From Streptomyces sp. Sge12 (GTDB lineage: Bacteria > Actinomycetota > Actinomycetes > Streptomycetales > Streptomycetaceae): a DNA stretch of 64,000 nucleotides. Below the pieces are notes generated by a model. That model did not search any database and was not told the DNA's origin. It saw only the letters and a list, made by a program, of their open reading frames with translations. A program made the position numbers and the translations under genes. The stretch spans positions 1,488,001 to 1,552,000 of the forward strand of contig NZ_CP020555.1 in the NCBI RefSeq assembly GCF_002080455.1, read 5' to 3'. Positions 7,686 through 16,877 of the stretch are shown piece by piece; within the stretch, counting starts at the first letter, position 1, and each line of letters opens with the position of its first letter.

Positions 7686-7913
7686 TCAGGCGGGCTGCCG
7701 GCGGTCGGCGGCCTTTCGCGTCTTCACTCCGCCGAGGATGAGCGCCAGTCCCACGGCGATGATGCCGAGGTACGCGGTGGACGGGAGGTCGACGACCTTG
7801 TGCATCCAGCCCCACTCCGTGCCGAAGAAGGCCTGCGAGGCGAAGCTGACGAGCCCCTGGGCCCCTACGACGTAGCCGATGCTTTCGACGGTGTATCCGA
7901 TGGTTGTTCGCAC
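7686..7913 (-). CDS. Small membrane protein
   Basis: 75 residues with a hydrophobic first third (about 5-30) and a clear membrane helix at about 47-64 (STAYLGIIAVGLALILGG) followed by basic residues, so probably two membrane passages with the C-terminus inside. The GTG start at 7913 has GAGAGGG seven bases upstream. Family not recognised. It lies downstream of the LigD-type polymerase gene on the same strand, 118 bases away. Confidence 0.7.
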   Translation of the reverse strand: MRTTIGYTVESIGYVVGAQGLVSFASQAFFGTEWGWMHKVVDLPSTAYLGIIAVGLALILGGVKTRKAADRRQPA

Positions 7914-8031
7914 GGATCAACCCTCTCGCGGCCGTGCCGCAAGATCGTCCTCCACAGGGCCGAGAACACAGTAGGCCAAAGGATGCAGTCGCTTGCAGGG
8001 AGTGCCGGCGCCCCGCTCCCGCCGCCGGGCG

Positions 8032-9051
8032 TCAGCCCTCGTGCTTCGCCCGGCTGGGCTGGACGCGCTTGGGTTCGCCCGGCATCTTCGGATAGTCCGG
8101 GGGGTAGGGCATGTCGCCCAGGCCGTGGTCCTGTTCGTCGCGGGCGGCGAGTTCCAAGACGGCGTCCAGGACGAAGGCGTGCTCGTCCATGTCCGCGTGC
8201 AGGTCGCCCAGTTCGGCGAAGCGCGCCGGCATCGTCACGATGTCGAAGTCGCGCGGCTCCGCGTCGTCCACCTCGTCCCAGCGCAGGGGCGCCGATACCG
8301 GGGCGTGCGGGCGCGGGCGGACCGAGTAGGCGGAGGCGATCGTGCGGTCGCGCGCCGTCTGGTTGTAGTCGACGAAGATCCGCTCGCCGCGCTCCTCCTT
8401 CCACCAGGCCGTCGTGACCTTTCCCGGCATGCGGCGTTCCAGTTCCCGGCCCAGTGCGATGGCGCACCGCCGGACCTCGGTGAAGGTCCAGCGCGGCTCG
8501 ATCGGCACGAAGACGTGCAGCCCTCGGCCGCCCGAGGTCTTGGGCCAGCCGCGCAGGCCCAGTTCCTCCAGCAGGGCGCGCAGTTCGTGGGCGGCCGCCA
8601 CCGCGTGGTGGTAGTCGGTGCCCGGCTGCGGGTCCAGGTCGATCCGGAGCTCGTCGGGGCGGTCGGTGTCATCGCGCCGCACCGGCCAGGGGTGGAAGGT
8701 GAGGCATCCCAGATTGGCCGCCCACAGGACGGCGGCCGGTTCCGTCGGGCAGATCTCGTCGGCCGTGCGGCCGCTCGGGAAGGCGATGTGGGCGGTGGGG
8801 ATCCAGTCGGGAAGGTTCTTCGGGGCCCGCTTCTGGAAGAAGGACTCGCCCTCCACCCCGTCCGGGAAGCGCTCCAGGGTCGTCGGCCGGTTGCGCAGGG
8901 CTCGTGTGATGCCGGGCGCGACCGCCAGGTAGTACTCGGCGACGTGCCGCTTGGTGAGACCCCGCTCCGGGAAGTACACCTTGTCCGGGCTGGACAGCCG
9001 TACCGTCCGCCCGCCCGCCTCCAGCTCGATCGCATTACCCGCAGCACCCAT
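8032..9051 (-). CDS. LigD-type DNA polymerase/primase (non-homologous end joining)
   Basis: 339 residues matching the stand-alone polymerase domain of bacterial LigD (archaeo-eukaryotic primase superfamily), which fills gaps and adds nucleotides at double-strand break ends. Family marks include LSSPDKVYFPERGLTK near the N-terminus, the metal-binding LRIDLDPQPG (two acidic residues), the SGGRGLHVFVPI segment and the C-terminal DYNQTARDRTIASAYSVR. The ATG at 9051 is the one that starts just before the conserved core; the frame runs on upstream through the antisense of the ligase and is not coding there. It is divergent from the DNA ligase gene, with 75 bases between the starts. Confidence 0.92.
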   Translation of the reverse strand: MGAAGNAIELEAGGRTVRLSSPDKVYFPERGLTKRHVAEYYLAVAPGITRALRNRPTTLERFPDGVEGESFFQKRAPKNLPDWIPTAHIAFPSGRTADEICPTEPAAVLWAANLGCLTFHPWPVRRDDTDRPDELRIDLDPQPGTDYHHAVAAAHELRALLEELGLRGWPKTSGGRGLHVFVPIEPRWTFTEVRRCAIALGRELERRMPGKVTTAWWKEERGERIFVDYNQTARDRTIASAYSVRPRPHAPVSAPLRWDEVDDAEPRDFDIVTMPARFAELGDLHADMDEHAFVLDAVLELAARDEQDHGLGDMPYPPDYPKMPGEPKRVQPSRAKHEG

Positions 9052-9126
9052 GTGCGCCACGGTAGGCAGGCCCGCTCCGGCGCGCATACCGGGCGGGTCC
9101 GGACGTACCACCGCAGAATCGAATGC

Positions 9127-10212
9127 ATGGATCTGCCAGTGATGCCGCCCGTGAAGCCGATGCTCGCCAAATCCGTCGCGAAGATCCCGCCCGGGATGCA
9201 GTACGAGGCCAAGTGGGACGGCTTCCGGGCCATCGTGCATCGCGACGGCGCGGAGATCGAGATCGGCAGCCGCACGGGCAAGTCCCTGACCAGGTACTTT
9301 CCCGAGCTGGTGGAGGCCCTGAAGGACAATCTGCCGAGCCGTTGCGTCGTGGACGGCGAGATCGTGATCGTGCATGGCGGGCGCCTCGATTTCGACCGGC
9401 TGACCGAGCGGATCCACCCCGCGCAGTCCCGCGTCGCCCTGCTGGCCGAGACCACCCCCGCCAGTTTCGTCGCCTTCGACCTGCTCGCGCTCAACGACGA
9501 GGCGCTCCTCGACACCCCGCTCGCCGACCGCCGTACCGCCCTGGTCCGGTCCCTCTCCACTGCTCGGCCCCCCGTGCATCTCGCGCCCGCGACCACCGAT
9601 CCCGCGCTCGCGCAGGAGTGGTTCGAGCGATTCGAGGGCGCCGGGCTCGACGGTGTGATCGCCAAACCGCTCGATCTCCCCTACCGGCCCGATGCCCGCC
9701 TCATGTTCAAGGTCAAACACGAACGTACCGCCGACGTCGTCGTCGCAGGTTTCCGTTTCCACAAGAGCGGTCCGATTGTCGGATCGCTGCTGCTCGGCCT
9801 GCACGACACCCACGGCACCCTGCAGCACGTGGGCGTGTGCGCCGCCTTCCCCATGAAGCGCCGCGCCGAGCTGGTCGAGGAACTCGAACCCCTGCGCATG
9901 CCTGATCCGACCGGCCATCCGTGGGCCGCCTGGGCCGAGGAGTCCGCCCACGAGAGTGCCCGGCTTCCCGGTGCGCAGAGCCGCTGGACCGGCAAGAAGG
10001 ACCTCTCCTGGGTGCCGTTGCGCCCCGAGCGGGTCGTCGAGGTGAGGTACGACCACATGGAGGGCGATCGTTTCCGGCACACCGCCCAGTTCCACCGCTG
10101 GCGGCCCGACCGGACGCCCGAGAGCTGCACCTACGCCCAGTTGGAGGAGGTCGTCGGGTACGACCTCGGCGATGTACTCGGACCGGGCGTCGGCTCGGGC
10201 CGCGCGGGGTGA
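9127..10212 (+). CDS. ATP-dependent DNA ligase (LigC/LigD ligase type)
   Basis: 361 residues. Adenylation-domain motif I is EAKWDGFRA with the AMP-accepting lysine K29; motif III VAFDLLAL, motif IV GLDGVIAK and motif V LMFKVKHERTADVVV follow in order, then an OB-fold C-terminus ending in RVVEVRYDHMEGDRFRHTAQFHRWR. The size is that of LigC or a free-standing LigD ligase domain. The ATG at 9127 is the start closest to the conserved core; the frame continues upstream only as antisense of the polymerase gene. With the divergent polymerase it forms a split NHEJ module; no Ku gene is within the window. Confidence 0.93.
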   Translation: MDLPVMPPVKPMLAKSVAKIPPGMQYEAKWDGFRAIVHRDGAEIEIGSRTGKSLTRYFPELVEALKDNLPSRCVVDGEIVIVHGGRLDFDRLTERIHPAQSRVALLAETTPASFVAFDLLALNDEALLDTPLADRRTALVRSLSTARPPVHLAPATTDPALAQEWFERFEGAGLDGVIAKPLDLPYRPDARLMFKVKHERTADVVVAGFRFHKSGPIVGSLLLGLHDTHGTLQHVGVCAAFPMKRRAELVEELEPLRMPDPTGHPWAAWAEESAHESARLPGAQSRWTGKKDLSWVPLRPERVVEVRYDHMEGDRFRHTAQFHRWRPDRTPESCTYAQLEEVVGYDLGDVLGPGVGSGRAG

Positions 10213-10228
10213 GCGGGGGCCGCCCGGC

Positions 10229-11647
10229 TCACCCCGCCGTCAGCTTCTCCCACTCCTCCCGGTCCGGGCCCGCCGTGTTCGGCGCGTAGTCCGGGCGGTC
10301 CGCCAGCCAGCGCGCCACCCGCGCGCGGATCTCCGGATCGGCGTACGCCCGCTCCGGCGGTTCCACCAGGTGCCGGACCCGCGCCCGTGCCCGCATCACC
10401 TCGGGGTCCTCCAGCGCACAGTCGAACAGCGCGGACACCTCGCGTGCCGTCGCCCCGCGCCCGGACCGGGTCGCGAAGCGCTCGCCGATGGCCGCGTCGG
10501 CGACCACCTGGAAGTCGAACCAGGGCTTCAGGGTGCGCTGCGCCCAGATGTGGTGCTCGGCGGCGTACCGCGGGGAGCCCGGGTCCCGGTGCGCCGTACG
10601 GGCCACCCTGCGCGCGGCCCACAGGGCCAGCGAGGTGCCCTGCCCCAATGTCGGGTTGGTGTGCGTGATCGAGTCACCGACCGGCACCAGCCCGCTCACC
10701 ACGGGGCCCTGTTCGTCGACCAGCGCGCTCCAGCGGTTGTCCAGGCTCGCAGTCGCCAGCACGCCCGACAGCGGCTCGGCGCCCAGTGCCAGCCAGGCCG
10801 CGCCGGGCGGGAAGGCGCGCGCCGCCGCTTCGAAGACGTCGGGGTCGCGCAGCGCGGACCGGGTGGTGTCCGTGGTGTGCACGAACAGCGTCACGGCGAA
10901 CGCCCGGTTGTCGGCCGGGAAGACGGCGCACCCGGCGAAGGCCCCGCCGGTCACCGCCCACGGCCTGCGCGGCCCCTCCTCCATGCCCTCGGGCAGCCGG
11001 TACCAGCGGCAGAAGTAGGCGAGTCCGGTGCGGTGCCGTTCGACGACGGGTGGCCGGCAGCCCACCTCGGCGAGCCTGCGCTCGGTGCCCCCGCGCCGCC
11101 CGCAGGCGTCCACCACGAGGTCACCCGGGTAACTCCCGCTCTCCGTGGTCACTCCCGTCACCTGGACCGCGGCAGCCCCTGTGACCCCGGCGGCTCCGGC
11201 CGGTCCCGGGGCCGTGAGGAGCCCGGTGACCGGTTCCCCGTACCGGACGACGACCCCCGGTTCCGCGCGCAGCGCCGTGGCCAGCGCGCTCTCCAGCACG
11301 ATGCGCCGGGCCTGCAGCATCACGAGGTCCTCGTCGCCGGGCAGCGCGGGTGGCCGCACGTCGAACCAGTCGAGCTCGTGCCTTTCGCGGGCGCCCAGCC
11401 GGAGCATCTCCTCGTGGACGTCGGGCAGGTCCGCGCGCAGGACGTTGTGGGCGGCCCCGAGCAGGACGTGGGGTTGGGCCGCCTGCGGTACGGTCGGCCG
11501 CCGCCAGCCGAAGAAGTCGCGGTCGAGCGAAGTGCCCGGGGCCCGCACATCGCTCTCGAAGACCTCCGCCGTATGTCCGCGCCGCGCCGCGAGCAGGGCG
11601 GTGGCGGGCCCCGCGACGCCTCCGCCGATGACCAGCACATGTGCCAT
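10229..11647 (-). CDS. FAD-dependent oxidoreductase (group A monooxygenase-like)
   Basis: 472 residues. The N-terminus MAHVLVIGGGVAGPATALLA is the Rossmann FAD-binding motif; a second FAD contact, GDSITHTNPTLGQGTSLALW, lies near residue 340 and is typical of p-hydroxybenzoate hydroxylase-like and related enzymes. The middle portion binds substrate and is variable. No membrane anchor. The start at 11647 gives the motif at the extreme N-terminus, the family norm. It converges with the DNA ligase gene and lies downstream of the thioredoxin-reductase-like gene's neighbour region, separated by 129 bases. Substrate unknown; a secondary-metabolite or detoxification role is possible. Confidence 0.85.
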   Translation of the reverse strand: MAHVLVIGGGVAGPATALLAARRGHTAEVFESDVRAPGTSLDRDFFGWRRPTVPQAAQPHVLLGAAHNVLRADLPDVHEEMLRLGARERHELDWFDVRPPALPGDEDLVMLQARRIVLESALATALRAEPGVVVRYGEPVTGLLTAPGPAGAAGVTGAAAVQVTGVTTESGSYPGDLVVDACGRRGGTERRLAEVGCRPPVVERHRTGLAYFCRWYRLPEGMEEGPRRPWAVTGGAFAGCAVFPADNRAFAVTLFVHTTDTTRSALRDPDVFEAAARAFPPGAAWLALGAEPLSGVLATASLDNRWSALVDEQGPVVSGLVPVGDSITHTNPTLGQGTSLALWAARRVARTAHRDPGSPRYAAEHHIWAQRTLKPWFDFQVVADAAIGERFATRSGRGATAREVSALFDCALEDPEVMRARARVRHLVEPPERAYADPEIRARVARWLADRPDYAPNTAGPDREEWEKLTAG

Positions 11648-11756
11648 GGAGCGTCCCCCCGAGCTGTTGGACCGTACGACGATCACACCGCACAGAGCCT
11701 GCACGCACGGAAGCTGTCCGAAACCCGCACAAATGACCGATAGTCGCTCAAAGACC

Positions 11757-11772
11757 CGGCGCTCACGCGCCG
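11757..11772 (-). terminator. Short hairpin after the thioredoxin-reductase-like gene
   Basis: CGGCGC-TCAC-GCGCCG lies four bases past the stop of the 11777-12754 gene; on the transcribed strand GGTCTTT follows. A six-base stem, so a moderate terminator. Confidence 0.45.
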
Positions 11773-11776
11773 ACCC

Positions 11777-12754
11777 TCACACGTCGGCACCCGCCCGGTA
11801 TGCCTCGACCGCCCGCCGGGTCTCCGCCTCGATCAGGTCGGTGTTGATGGCCATGGCGGCCTGCGCCCCCTGTGCGGCCGCGCCCGCGACCTTCTCCATC
11901 GGTGCGGTCACATTGCCCGCGACCCAGACCCCGCGCAGCGCGGTGGCCCCGGTGGCCGGATCGGACTCGACGCAGGTGCCGATCGCCCGGCCGTCCCGCT
12001 CCATGACGACGGTCGGCAGGCCGAGCGAGGTCAGGACACCGGAGCGGGCGGTGAACCGCGGGGCCACCACGAGGGCCCGGCACCCCACCTCGGCGCCGCC
12101 GGCCAGGGTCACCCCGGTCAGCCGGTCGTCGTGGACGGCGAGTCCGGTCACCTCGCCCTCGACGACATCGACACCGAGGGCGGCGAGCAGCTCCCGGTCC
12201 TCGGCGGTGAGCCGCCAGGTGTGCGCGAGCAGGGTGGTGTGCGCGCTCCAGTGCCGCCACAGCTGGGCCTGGTGCACGGCGAGCGGGCCGTCCGCCAGCA
12301 CCGCGATCGGCCGGTCGCGGACCTCCCAGCCGTGGCAGTACGGGCAGTGCAGCACGTCCCGCCCCCAGCGCGCCCCGAGGCCCGGCACGGCGGGAAGCTC
12401 GTCCACCAGGCCGGTGGCGACCAGCAGCCGGCCCGCCCGCACGGTCGTGCCGTCCCCGCAGCGCAGCAGGAAACTCCCGTCGGGCAGCCGGTCGGCGGCG
12501 AGGACCGTGCCCGTCCGGACCTCGCCGCCGTAGCCGGTCACCTCGGCGCGCCCCCTGGCGAGCAGGGCGGCCGGGCTCTCCCCGTCCTGGCCGAGGTATC
12601 CGTGCATGTGCGCGGCCGGGGCGTTGCGCGGGCTGCCGGAGTCGATCACCAGTACCGAACGGCGGGCCCGGACCAGGGTCAGGGCCCCGGCGAGCCCGGC
12701 GGCCCCACCGCCGACGACGGCCACGTCGAACGAGTTGTCCACTGCGTTGCCCAT
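11777..12754 (-). CDS. Thioredoxin-reductase-like NAD(P)/FAD oxidoreductase
   Basis: 325 residues, the size of thioredoxin reductase. FAD motif VVGGGAAGLAGALTLVRA at the N-terminus, redox pair in HCPYCHG (CxxC, near residue 135), and a C-terminal FAD contact GVWVAGNVTAPMEKVAGAAAQG. Such stand-alone proteins reduce small disulfides or act on dithiol natural products. The second nucleotide-binding motif is weak (VLADGPLAVHQAQLW instead of GxGxxG), so NADPH use is uncertain; ferredoxin- or substrate-linked variants exist. It is divergent from the XRE-cupin regulator, with a perfect palindrome in between, so that regulator probably controls it. Confidence 0.87.
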   Translation of the reverse strand: MGNAVDNSFDVAVVGGGAAGLAGALTLVRARRSVLVIDSGSPRNAPAAHMHGYLGQDGESPAALLARGRAEVTGYGGEVRTGTVLAADRLPDGSFLLRCGDGTTVRAGRLLVATGLVDELPAVPGLGARWGRDVLHCPYCHGWEVRDRPIAVLADGPLAVHQAQLWRHWSAHTTLLAHTWRLTAEDRELLAALGVDVVEGEVTGLAVHDDRLTGVTLAGGAEVGCRALVVAPRFTARSGVLTSLGLPTVVMERDGRAIGTCVESDPATGATALRGVWVAGNVTAPMEKVAGAAAQGAQAAMAINTDLIEAETRRAVEAYRAGADV

Positions 12755-12797
12755 GTCTGTGAGGGTCTGCCCCCGGCGGCCCGCTTGACAAATGTTC

Positions 12798-12812
12798 TTG
12801 CCGAAGCGGCAA
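12798..12812. promoter_or_regulatory. Palindromic operator between TrxR-like and XRE-cupin genes
   Basis: TTGCCG-AAG-CGGCAA is a perfect 15-bp inverted repeat between the divergent starts (12754 and 12821). A consensus TTGACA hexamer at 12785-12790 points toward the XRE gene, so a protein bound here would cover its -10 region. The XRE-cupin protein is the obvious candidate binder. Confidence 0.7.
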
Positions 12813-12820
12813 ATGGAGGC

Positions 12821-13438
12821 ATGGGAACCGAGGAGCAGGACGAGGAACTCGCCGGTGTACTGACCGCCGTGGGCCCGCGGCTGCGCGCCCTGCGGAGGCA
12901 GCGCGGCACCACGCTGGCCCAGCTCAGCGAAAGCACCGGGATCTCGCTCTCGACCCTCTCCCGGCTGGAGTCCGGGCAGCGCAGGCCGACGCTGGAGCTG
13001 CTCCTTCCGCTGGCCCGCGCGCACCGGGTGGCGCTCGACGAGCTGGTCGGGGCCCCGGAGACCGGGGATCCGCGGATCCGCCCGCGCCCCTTCGTCCGGC
13101 ACGGCAGCACCTACATACCGCTGACCCGGAACTTCGGCGGGGTGCACGCCTTCAAGCAGATCCTCCCGCCCCTCGAAGGACCGCCGCCCGAGCCCTCACT
13201 GCAGGTGCACGAGGGCTACGAGTGGCTGTACGTGCTGTCCGGACGGATCCGGCTGCTGCTCGGCGAGCACGACCTGATCCTCGGTCCCGGCGAGGCCGCC
13301 GAGTTCGACACGCACACTCCGCACGCCTTCTTCAACGCGGGTCCGCAGCCGGCGGAGTTCCTCAGCCTCTTCGGCCCGCAGGGCGAGCGGATCCATGTCC
13401 GGGCCCGCCCCACCACCGCATCGGAAGGACGTCCATGA
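12821..13438 (+). CDS. XRE-cupin transcriptional regulator
   Basis: 205 residues. The N-terminal helix-turn-helix (about 22-75) has the XRE core TTLAQLSESTGISLSTLSRLESGQRRP; the C-terminal half is a cupin barrel (HEGYEWLYVLSGRIRLLLGEHDLILGPGEAAEFDTHTPHAF), the usual small-molecule sensor of this class. GGAGG lies only one base before the ATG, too close for normal initiation; the short leader and the TTGACA 31 bases upstream hint at a leaderless or near-leaderless mRNA. It overlaps the NUDIX gene by ATGA and is divergent from the TrxR-like gene. Confidence 0.9.
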   Translation: MGTEEQDEELAGVLTAVGPRLRALRRQRGTTLAQLSESTGISLSTLSRLESGQRRPTLELLLPLARAHRVALDELVGAPETGDPRIRPRPFVRHGSTYIPLTRNFGGVHAFKQILPPLEGPPPEPSLQVHEGYEWLYVLSGRIRLLLGEHDLILGPGEAAEFDTHTPHAFFNAGPQPAEFLSLFGPQGERIHVRARPTTASEGRP

Positions 13439-13926
13439 CCAGCACCGGCGAGCGCCCCGAGCGAGCCGCACCGCAGCCCCATGCCGTCGTCGGTGTCGGG
13501 CTGGTCGTCGTGGGTCCGGACGGCCGGGTGCTCCTCGGCCAGGCGCACGACGGCCGCTGGGAGCTGCCCGGCGGCAAGGTCGACCCCGGGGAGGGCTTCG
13601 AGCAGGCCGCCGCCCGGGAACTCGCCGAGGAGACGGACCTGCGAGCGGACCCGGGGTCGATCCGGATCCTGTCGGTGCAGATCGAGGGCACGGCCGGCCT
13701 GACCCGCCTGACGGCCGCCGCCGTCACGACCTCGGCCGAGGGCGTCCCCGCCGTCACCGAGCCGCACAAGATCGCCCGCTGGCAGTGGTTCGCCCCCGCC
13801 GAGATCCCGGCGGCCCTGTACGTCCCGTCCGCGGCCGTGCTGCGCGCGTGGCGCCCCGACCTCGCCGCGCTGCCGGCCGTCCCCGCCCACGCCTACCCGC
13901 TGTCGGGCCCGGCGCAGAGCACCTGA
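13435..13926 (+). CDS. NUDIX hydrolase
   Basis: 163 residues. The Nudix box is visible at about 43-65: GGKVDPGEGFEQAAARELAE followed by ETDL, matching G-x5-E-x7-REUxEE with the usual final Gly replaced by Asp. It hydrolyses a nucleoside diphosphate linked to another moiety; the preceding LLGQAHDGRWELPGG resembles MutT/dCTP-type enzymes. The start ATG overlaps the stop of the XRE-cupin gene (ATGA) and has GGAAGGA upstream, so the two are translated together. The substrate and why it is coupled to this regulator are unknown. Confidence 0.92.
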   Translation: MTSTGERPERAAPQPHAVVGVGLVVVGPDGRVLLGQAHDGRWELPGGKVDPGEGFEQAAARELAEETDLRADPGSIRILSVQIEGTAGLTRLTAAAVTTSAEGVPAVTEPHKIARWQWFAPAEIPAALYVPSAAVLRAWRPDLAALPAVPAHAYPLSGPAQST

Positions 13927-13978
13927 CCGCGCCCCGGCCCGGGCTCGACACCCGCTCCCGCACCTGACCGCGCCCGCG

Positions 13979-14641
13979 CTAGCTGGTGGCCGTCAGGACC
14001 GTCACCGCCGTCACGGCCACCATCGCGGCCTGCATGTCGCGGATCGCCACCCGTACGCTCTCGGCCGCCCACTGGCCGGCGGCTATCTCCGCCGTCCGCG
14101 CGGTCAACTCGCCGGGCTGCCGGTCGGGGAAGGCCAGCCGGTGCAGCTTCGCCGAGTGGATCAGCGCGATCAGGCCGGCCGTGCGCGCGTCCGGCTCGGC
14201 GCCGTCCAGGACGACGGCGTGGAGCCGCTCGCGCAGGGCGCGCTCGACGGTGCCGTCGGCCTCGGGGTAGCGGCGCTGCGGGAACACGCCGAACACCTTG
14301 TGCACCTGTGCCACCACGAGCCCGCGCCCGCTCAGGCTCTCCAGGGCGGCGCCGACGGCCTTGGGCTGGTCCTTCGTCAGCCAGTCCGTCACCCGGCGCT
14401 TGCTGCGGCCCCGCATCCAGTCCTCCATCAACCGGATCCGGCCGTCCAGCAGTTGCTCCCCGGTGGACTCGGTGTTCGTGAGCTCCAGGTACTTGCCCGA
14501 CACCGACACCCGCTCCGCCATGACCAGTTCGAGCAGGATCGCGCCCGCCACGGCCCAGCCCGCCGACTGTCGCTGCCGCGCCGCCCCCGACTCGTCGTCC
14601 AGGGACAGCAGCATGATCTCTTCGGCCAGTGTGATCCTCAC
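13979..14641 (-). CDS. GPP34 family protein
   Basis: 220 residues of the GPP34 (Golgi phosphoprotein 3-like) fold, recognisable from the N-terminal ITLAEEIMLLSLDDESG, the helix AGWAVAGAILLELVMAERV and the segment LLDGRIRLMEDWM. Eukaryotic members bind phosphatidylinositol phosphates; the numerous Streptomyces members have no assigned role. The GTG start at 14641 gives the normal N-terminus. The C-terminal 20 residues are hydrophobic and could associate with the membrane. It is the last gene of a minus-strand run, 103 bases after the MFS exporter, and converges with the NUDIX gene. Confidence 0.88.
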   Translation of the reverse strand: MRITLAEEIMLLSLDDESGAARQRQSAGWAVAGAILLELVMAERVSVSGKYLELTNTESTGEQLLDGRIRLMEDWMRGRSKRRVTDWLTKDQPKAVGAALESLSGRGLVVAQVHKVFGVFPQRRYPEADGTVERALRERLHAVVLDGAEPDARTAGLIALIHSAKLHRLAFPDRQPGELTARTAEIAAGQWAAESVRVAIRDMQAAMVAVTAVTVLTATS

Positions 14642-14744
14642 GAGCGGCCCCCGTCGTCCTTCGTCCGTCTGCCGGTCCGGCTTTGTTACTGCCTCGTAGG
14701 GAGGACGAGCGATGATGGCGCCGGGTTCCCTTCCGGTCCCGGAT

Positions 14745-16805
14745 TCACCGGCGCAGCACCACCTTTGGCGCGAAATTCCCCTCCCCCAGGTCCTCCGCGA
14801 GCAGCCGCTTGGCGATCGCGTCCGCCGCCACCCGCAGTTCGGCGCTCCGCGGCCGCCCCCGGTCCTTCTCCAGCTGGTCCCCCAGCCACTGGGCCCATGC
14901 CTTCGAGATGACGTCGGCCTCCCGCTGCCCGGCCGCGGTCAGGGTGAAGAAGCTGCCCTCGCGGCTGAGGAAGCCCTCGTCCGCCATCCGCTCGTAGACC
15001 GGGATCAGCACCTCCGGCGGCAGGGACCGGCGGCCGGCGATCAGGCCGATGCTGGCGTGGCCGACGGTCCGGGTCATCAGGTCCACCTGCATCACCGCCC
15101 AGGCGCCCGCGATGTCCAGGCGGGTGTCGGAGCCCTCGACGATCCCCCGCGCCGTGTCCGCGCCCATGTTCCGTACGAGTTTGCCGACGGCCAGTTCCAG
15201 CAGCTTGGCCGAATCGCCCGAGGCCGTGGCCGGTGAGCCGAATCCGTCGCCCATGTCCGTGGACCCGGCCCGGGCGCTGTCGCGCAGCCGGACCTGCTTG
15301 AGGAAGAGCGCCACGACGAAGCCGAACGCGGCGACCGGAACGGTGTACAGGAACACGGTGTGCAGGGCCTGCGCGTACGCGTCGATCACCGGGGCCGCGA
15401 CCTCCGGGGCGAGCCGGTGCACGCCCTGCGGGGTGGACGCGGCCCGGGCCAGCTCCTGCGGGTCCTGTCCGGCGATCCCGGCCGCCTCCACGTACGCGGC
15501 CTCCAGTCCGGGCCCCAGGTGGTTCGCGTAGATCGTCCCGAACACCGCCGTCCCGAAGGCGCTGCCGAGCGTACGGAAGAAGGTGACGCCCGAGGTGGCC
15601 GTGCCCAGGTCGGCGTAGTCGACGGTGTTCTGCACGGCGATGGTCAGCACCTGCATCGACAGGCCGATGCCCGTGCCGAGCACGAACATGTACAGCGATT
15701 CCAGCAGGGTGCCGCTCCCCGGCTCCATCAGGGACAGCAGGTAGAGGCCGACGCCCATGACCGCGTTCCCGACGATGGGAAAGATGCGGTACTGGCCGGT
15801 CCTGCTCACGACGTTGCCGCTGAAGACCGAGGCGATCAGCAGGCCGACGACCATGGGCAGGGTCCGGACGCCGGAGATCGTGGCCGAGTCCCCGTCGACG
15901 TACTGGAGGTAGGTCGGCAGGAAGGTCATCGCGCCGAGCATCGCGAATCCGACGACGAAGCTCAGCACGGAGCACACGGAGAAGACCGGATTGCGGAAGA
16001 GCCGCATCGGCAGCATCGGTTCCGCGGCCCGCGTCTCGGCCAGGCAGAACAGCCCCAGTGCGACCACGCCGCCCGCGAACAGCCCGATGATGACGGGCGA
16101 GGTCCAGGCGTACTCGTTCCCGCCCCAGCTGGTGGCCAGGATCAGCGCGCTGGCGCCGGCGGCGACCAGCGCGATGCCCAGGTAGTCGATGACCGGCTTG
16201 CCCGAGGCGCGGACGGCCGGGATCGTCCTGGCGGCCGCGATGACGACGAGGATCGCGATCGGGACGTTGACGTAGAAGCACCACCGCCAGGTCAGCTGGT
16301 CGGTGAAGAACCCGCCGAGCAGCGGTCCGATCACGGTGGCGACCCCGAAGACGGCGCCGATCATGCCCTGGTACTTGCCGCGTTCGCGCAGCGGCACCAC
16401 ATCGGCGATCAGCGCCATGGCGGTGACCATCAGGCCGCCGGCCCCGATGCCCTGGACGCCGCGCCACACGATCAGGAAGGTCATGTTGGGGGACAGGCCG
16501 CACAGGAAGGAGCCGCTGATGAAAACGACGGCGGAGATCTGGAAGATCAGTTTCCGGCCGAAGAGGTCGCCGAACTTGCCGACCAGGACCGTCGCCACGG
16601 TCTCGGCGAGCAGGTAGGAGGTCACCACCCACGACATGTGGTCGCCGCCGCCCAGATCCCCCACGATCGTGGGCAGCGCGGTCCCGACGATCGTCTGGTC
16701 GAGCGCCGCCAGCAGCACGCCGAGCATGATCGTGCCGAAGATGACGTTGCGCCGCCGCCGGTCGATCACGGGGGGCGCGGCGGCCTCGGCGGGGGCAGTG
16801 GTCAC
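14745..16805 (-). CDS. MFS drug:H+ antiporter (DHA2) with C-terminal winged-helix domain
   Basis: 686 residues, about 150 longer than a normal 14-helix DHA2 exporter. Residues 20-520 hold fourteen membrane helices with the family motifs [19 protein letters not shown], a motif-A-like [13 protein letters not shown] and motif [19 protein letters not shown]. After the last helix comes a soluble region; about 575-660 ([20 protein letters not shown], then [19 protein letters not shown]) reads as a MarR/PadR-like winged helix, with a beta-wing and the helix [12 protein letters not shown] transporter that carries its own DNA-binding-like domain may sense load or tether a promoter; alternatively the domain is a protein-binding relic. 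GTG start at 16805; no strong ribosome site. Confidence 0.85.
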   Translation of the reverse strand: MTTAPAEAAAPPVIDRRRRNVIFGTIMLGVLLAALDQTIVGTALPTIVGDLGGGDHMSWVVTSYLLAETVATVLVGKFGDLFGRKLIFQISAVVFISGSFLCGLSPNMTFLIVWRGVQGIGAGGLMVTAMALIADVVPLRERGKYQGMIGAVFGVATVIGPLLGGFFTDQLTWRWCFYVNVPIAILVVIAAARTIPAVRASGKPVIDYLGIALVAAGASALILATSWGGNEYAWTSPVIIGLFAGGVVALGLFCLAETRAAEPMLPMRLFRNPVFSVCSVLSFVVGFAMLGAMTFLPTYLQYVDGDSATISGVRTLPMVVGLLIASVFSGNVVSRTGQYRIFPIVGNAVMGVGLYLLSLMEPGSGTLLESLYMFVLGTGIGLSMQVLTIAVQNTVDYADLGTATSGVTFFRTLGSAFGTAVFGTIYANHLGPGLEAAYVEAAGIAGQDPQELARAASTPQGVHRLAPEVAAPVIDAYAQALHTVFLYTVPVAAFGFVVALFLKQVRLRDSARAGSTDMGDGFGSPATASGDSAKLLELAVGKLVRNMGADTARGIVEGSDTRLDIAGAWAVMQVDLMTRTVGHASIGLIAGRRSLPPEVLIPVYERMADEGFLSREGSFFTLTAAGQREADVISKAWAQWLGDQLEKDRGRPRSAELRVAADAIAKRLLAEDLGEGNFAPKVVLRR

Positions 16806-16877
16806 CTTCGCACTGTCACAGCCCGCCCGCCGCGGCGCATGCGGCGCTGAGCCGTACGGGGGAACGGCCGGCCCGGG

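Noticed and set aside
7993..9126. 380-codon in-frame extension in front of the DNA ligase
   Set aside because: It is antisense to the LigD-type polymerase gene, has low-complexity composition and lacks homologous features; the ligase core starts at 9127.
15360..16850. 496-codon ORF antisense to the MFS exporter
   Set aside because: Shadow of a membrane protein: His/Asp/Gly-rich and without any domain.
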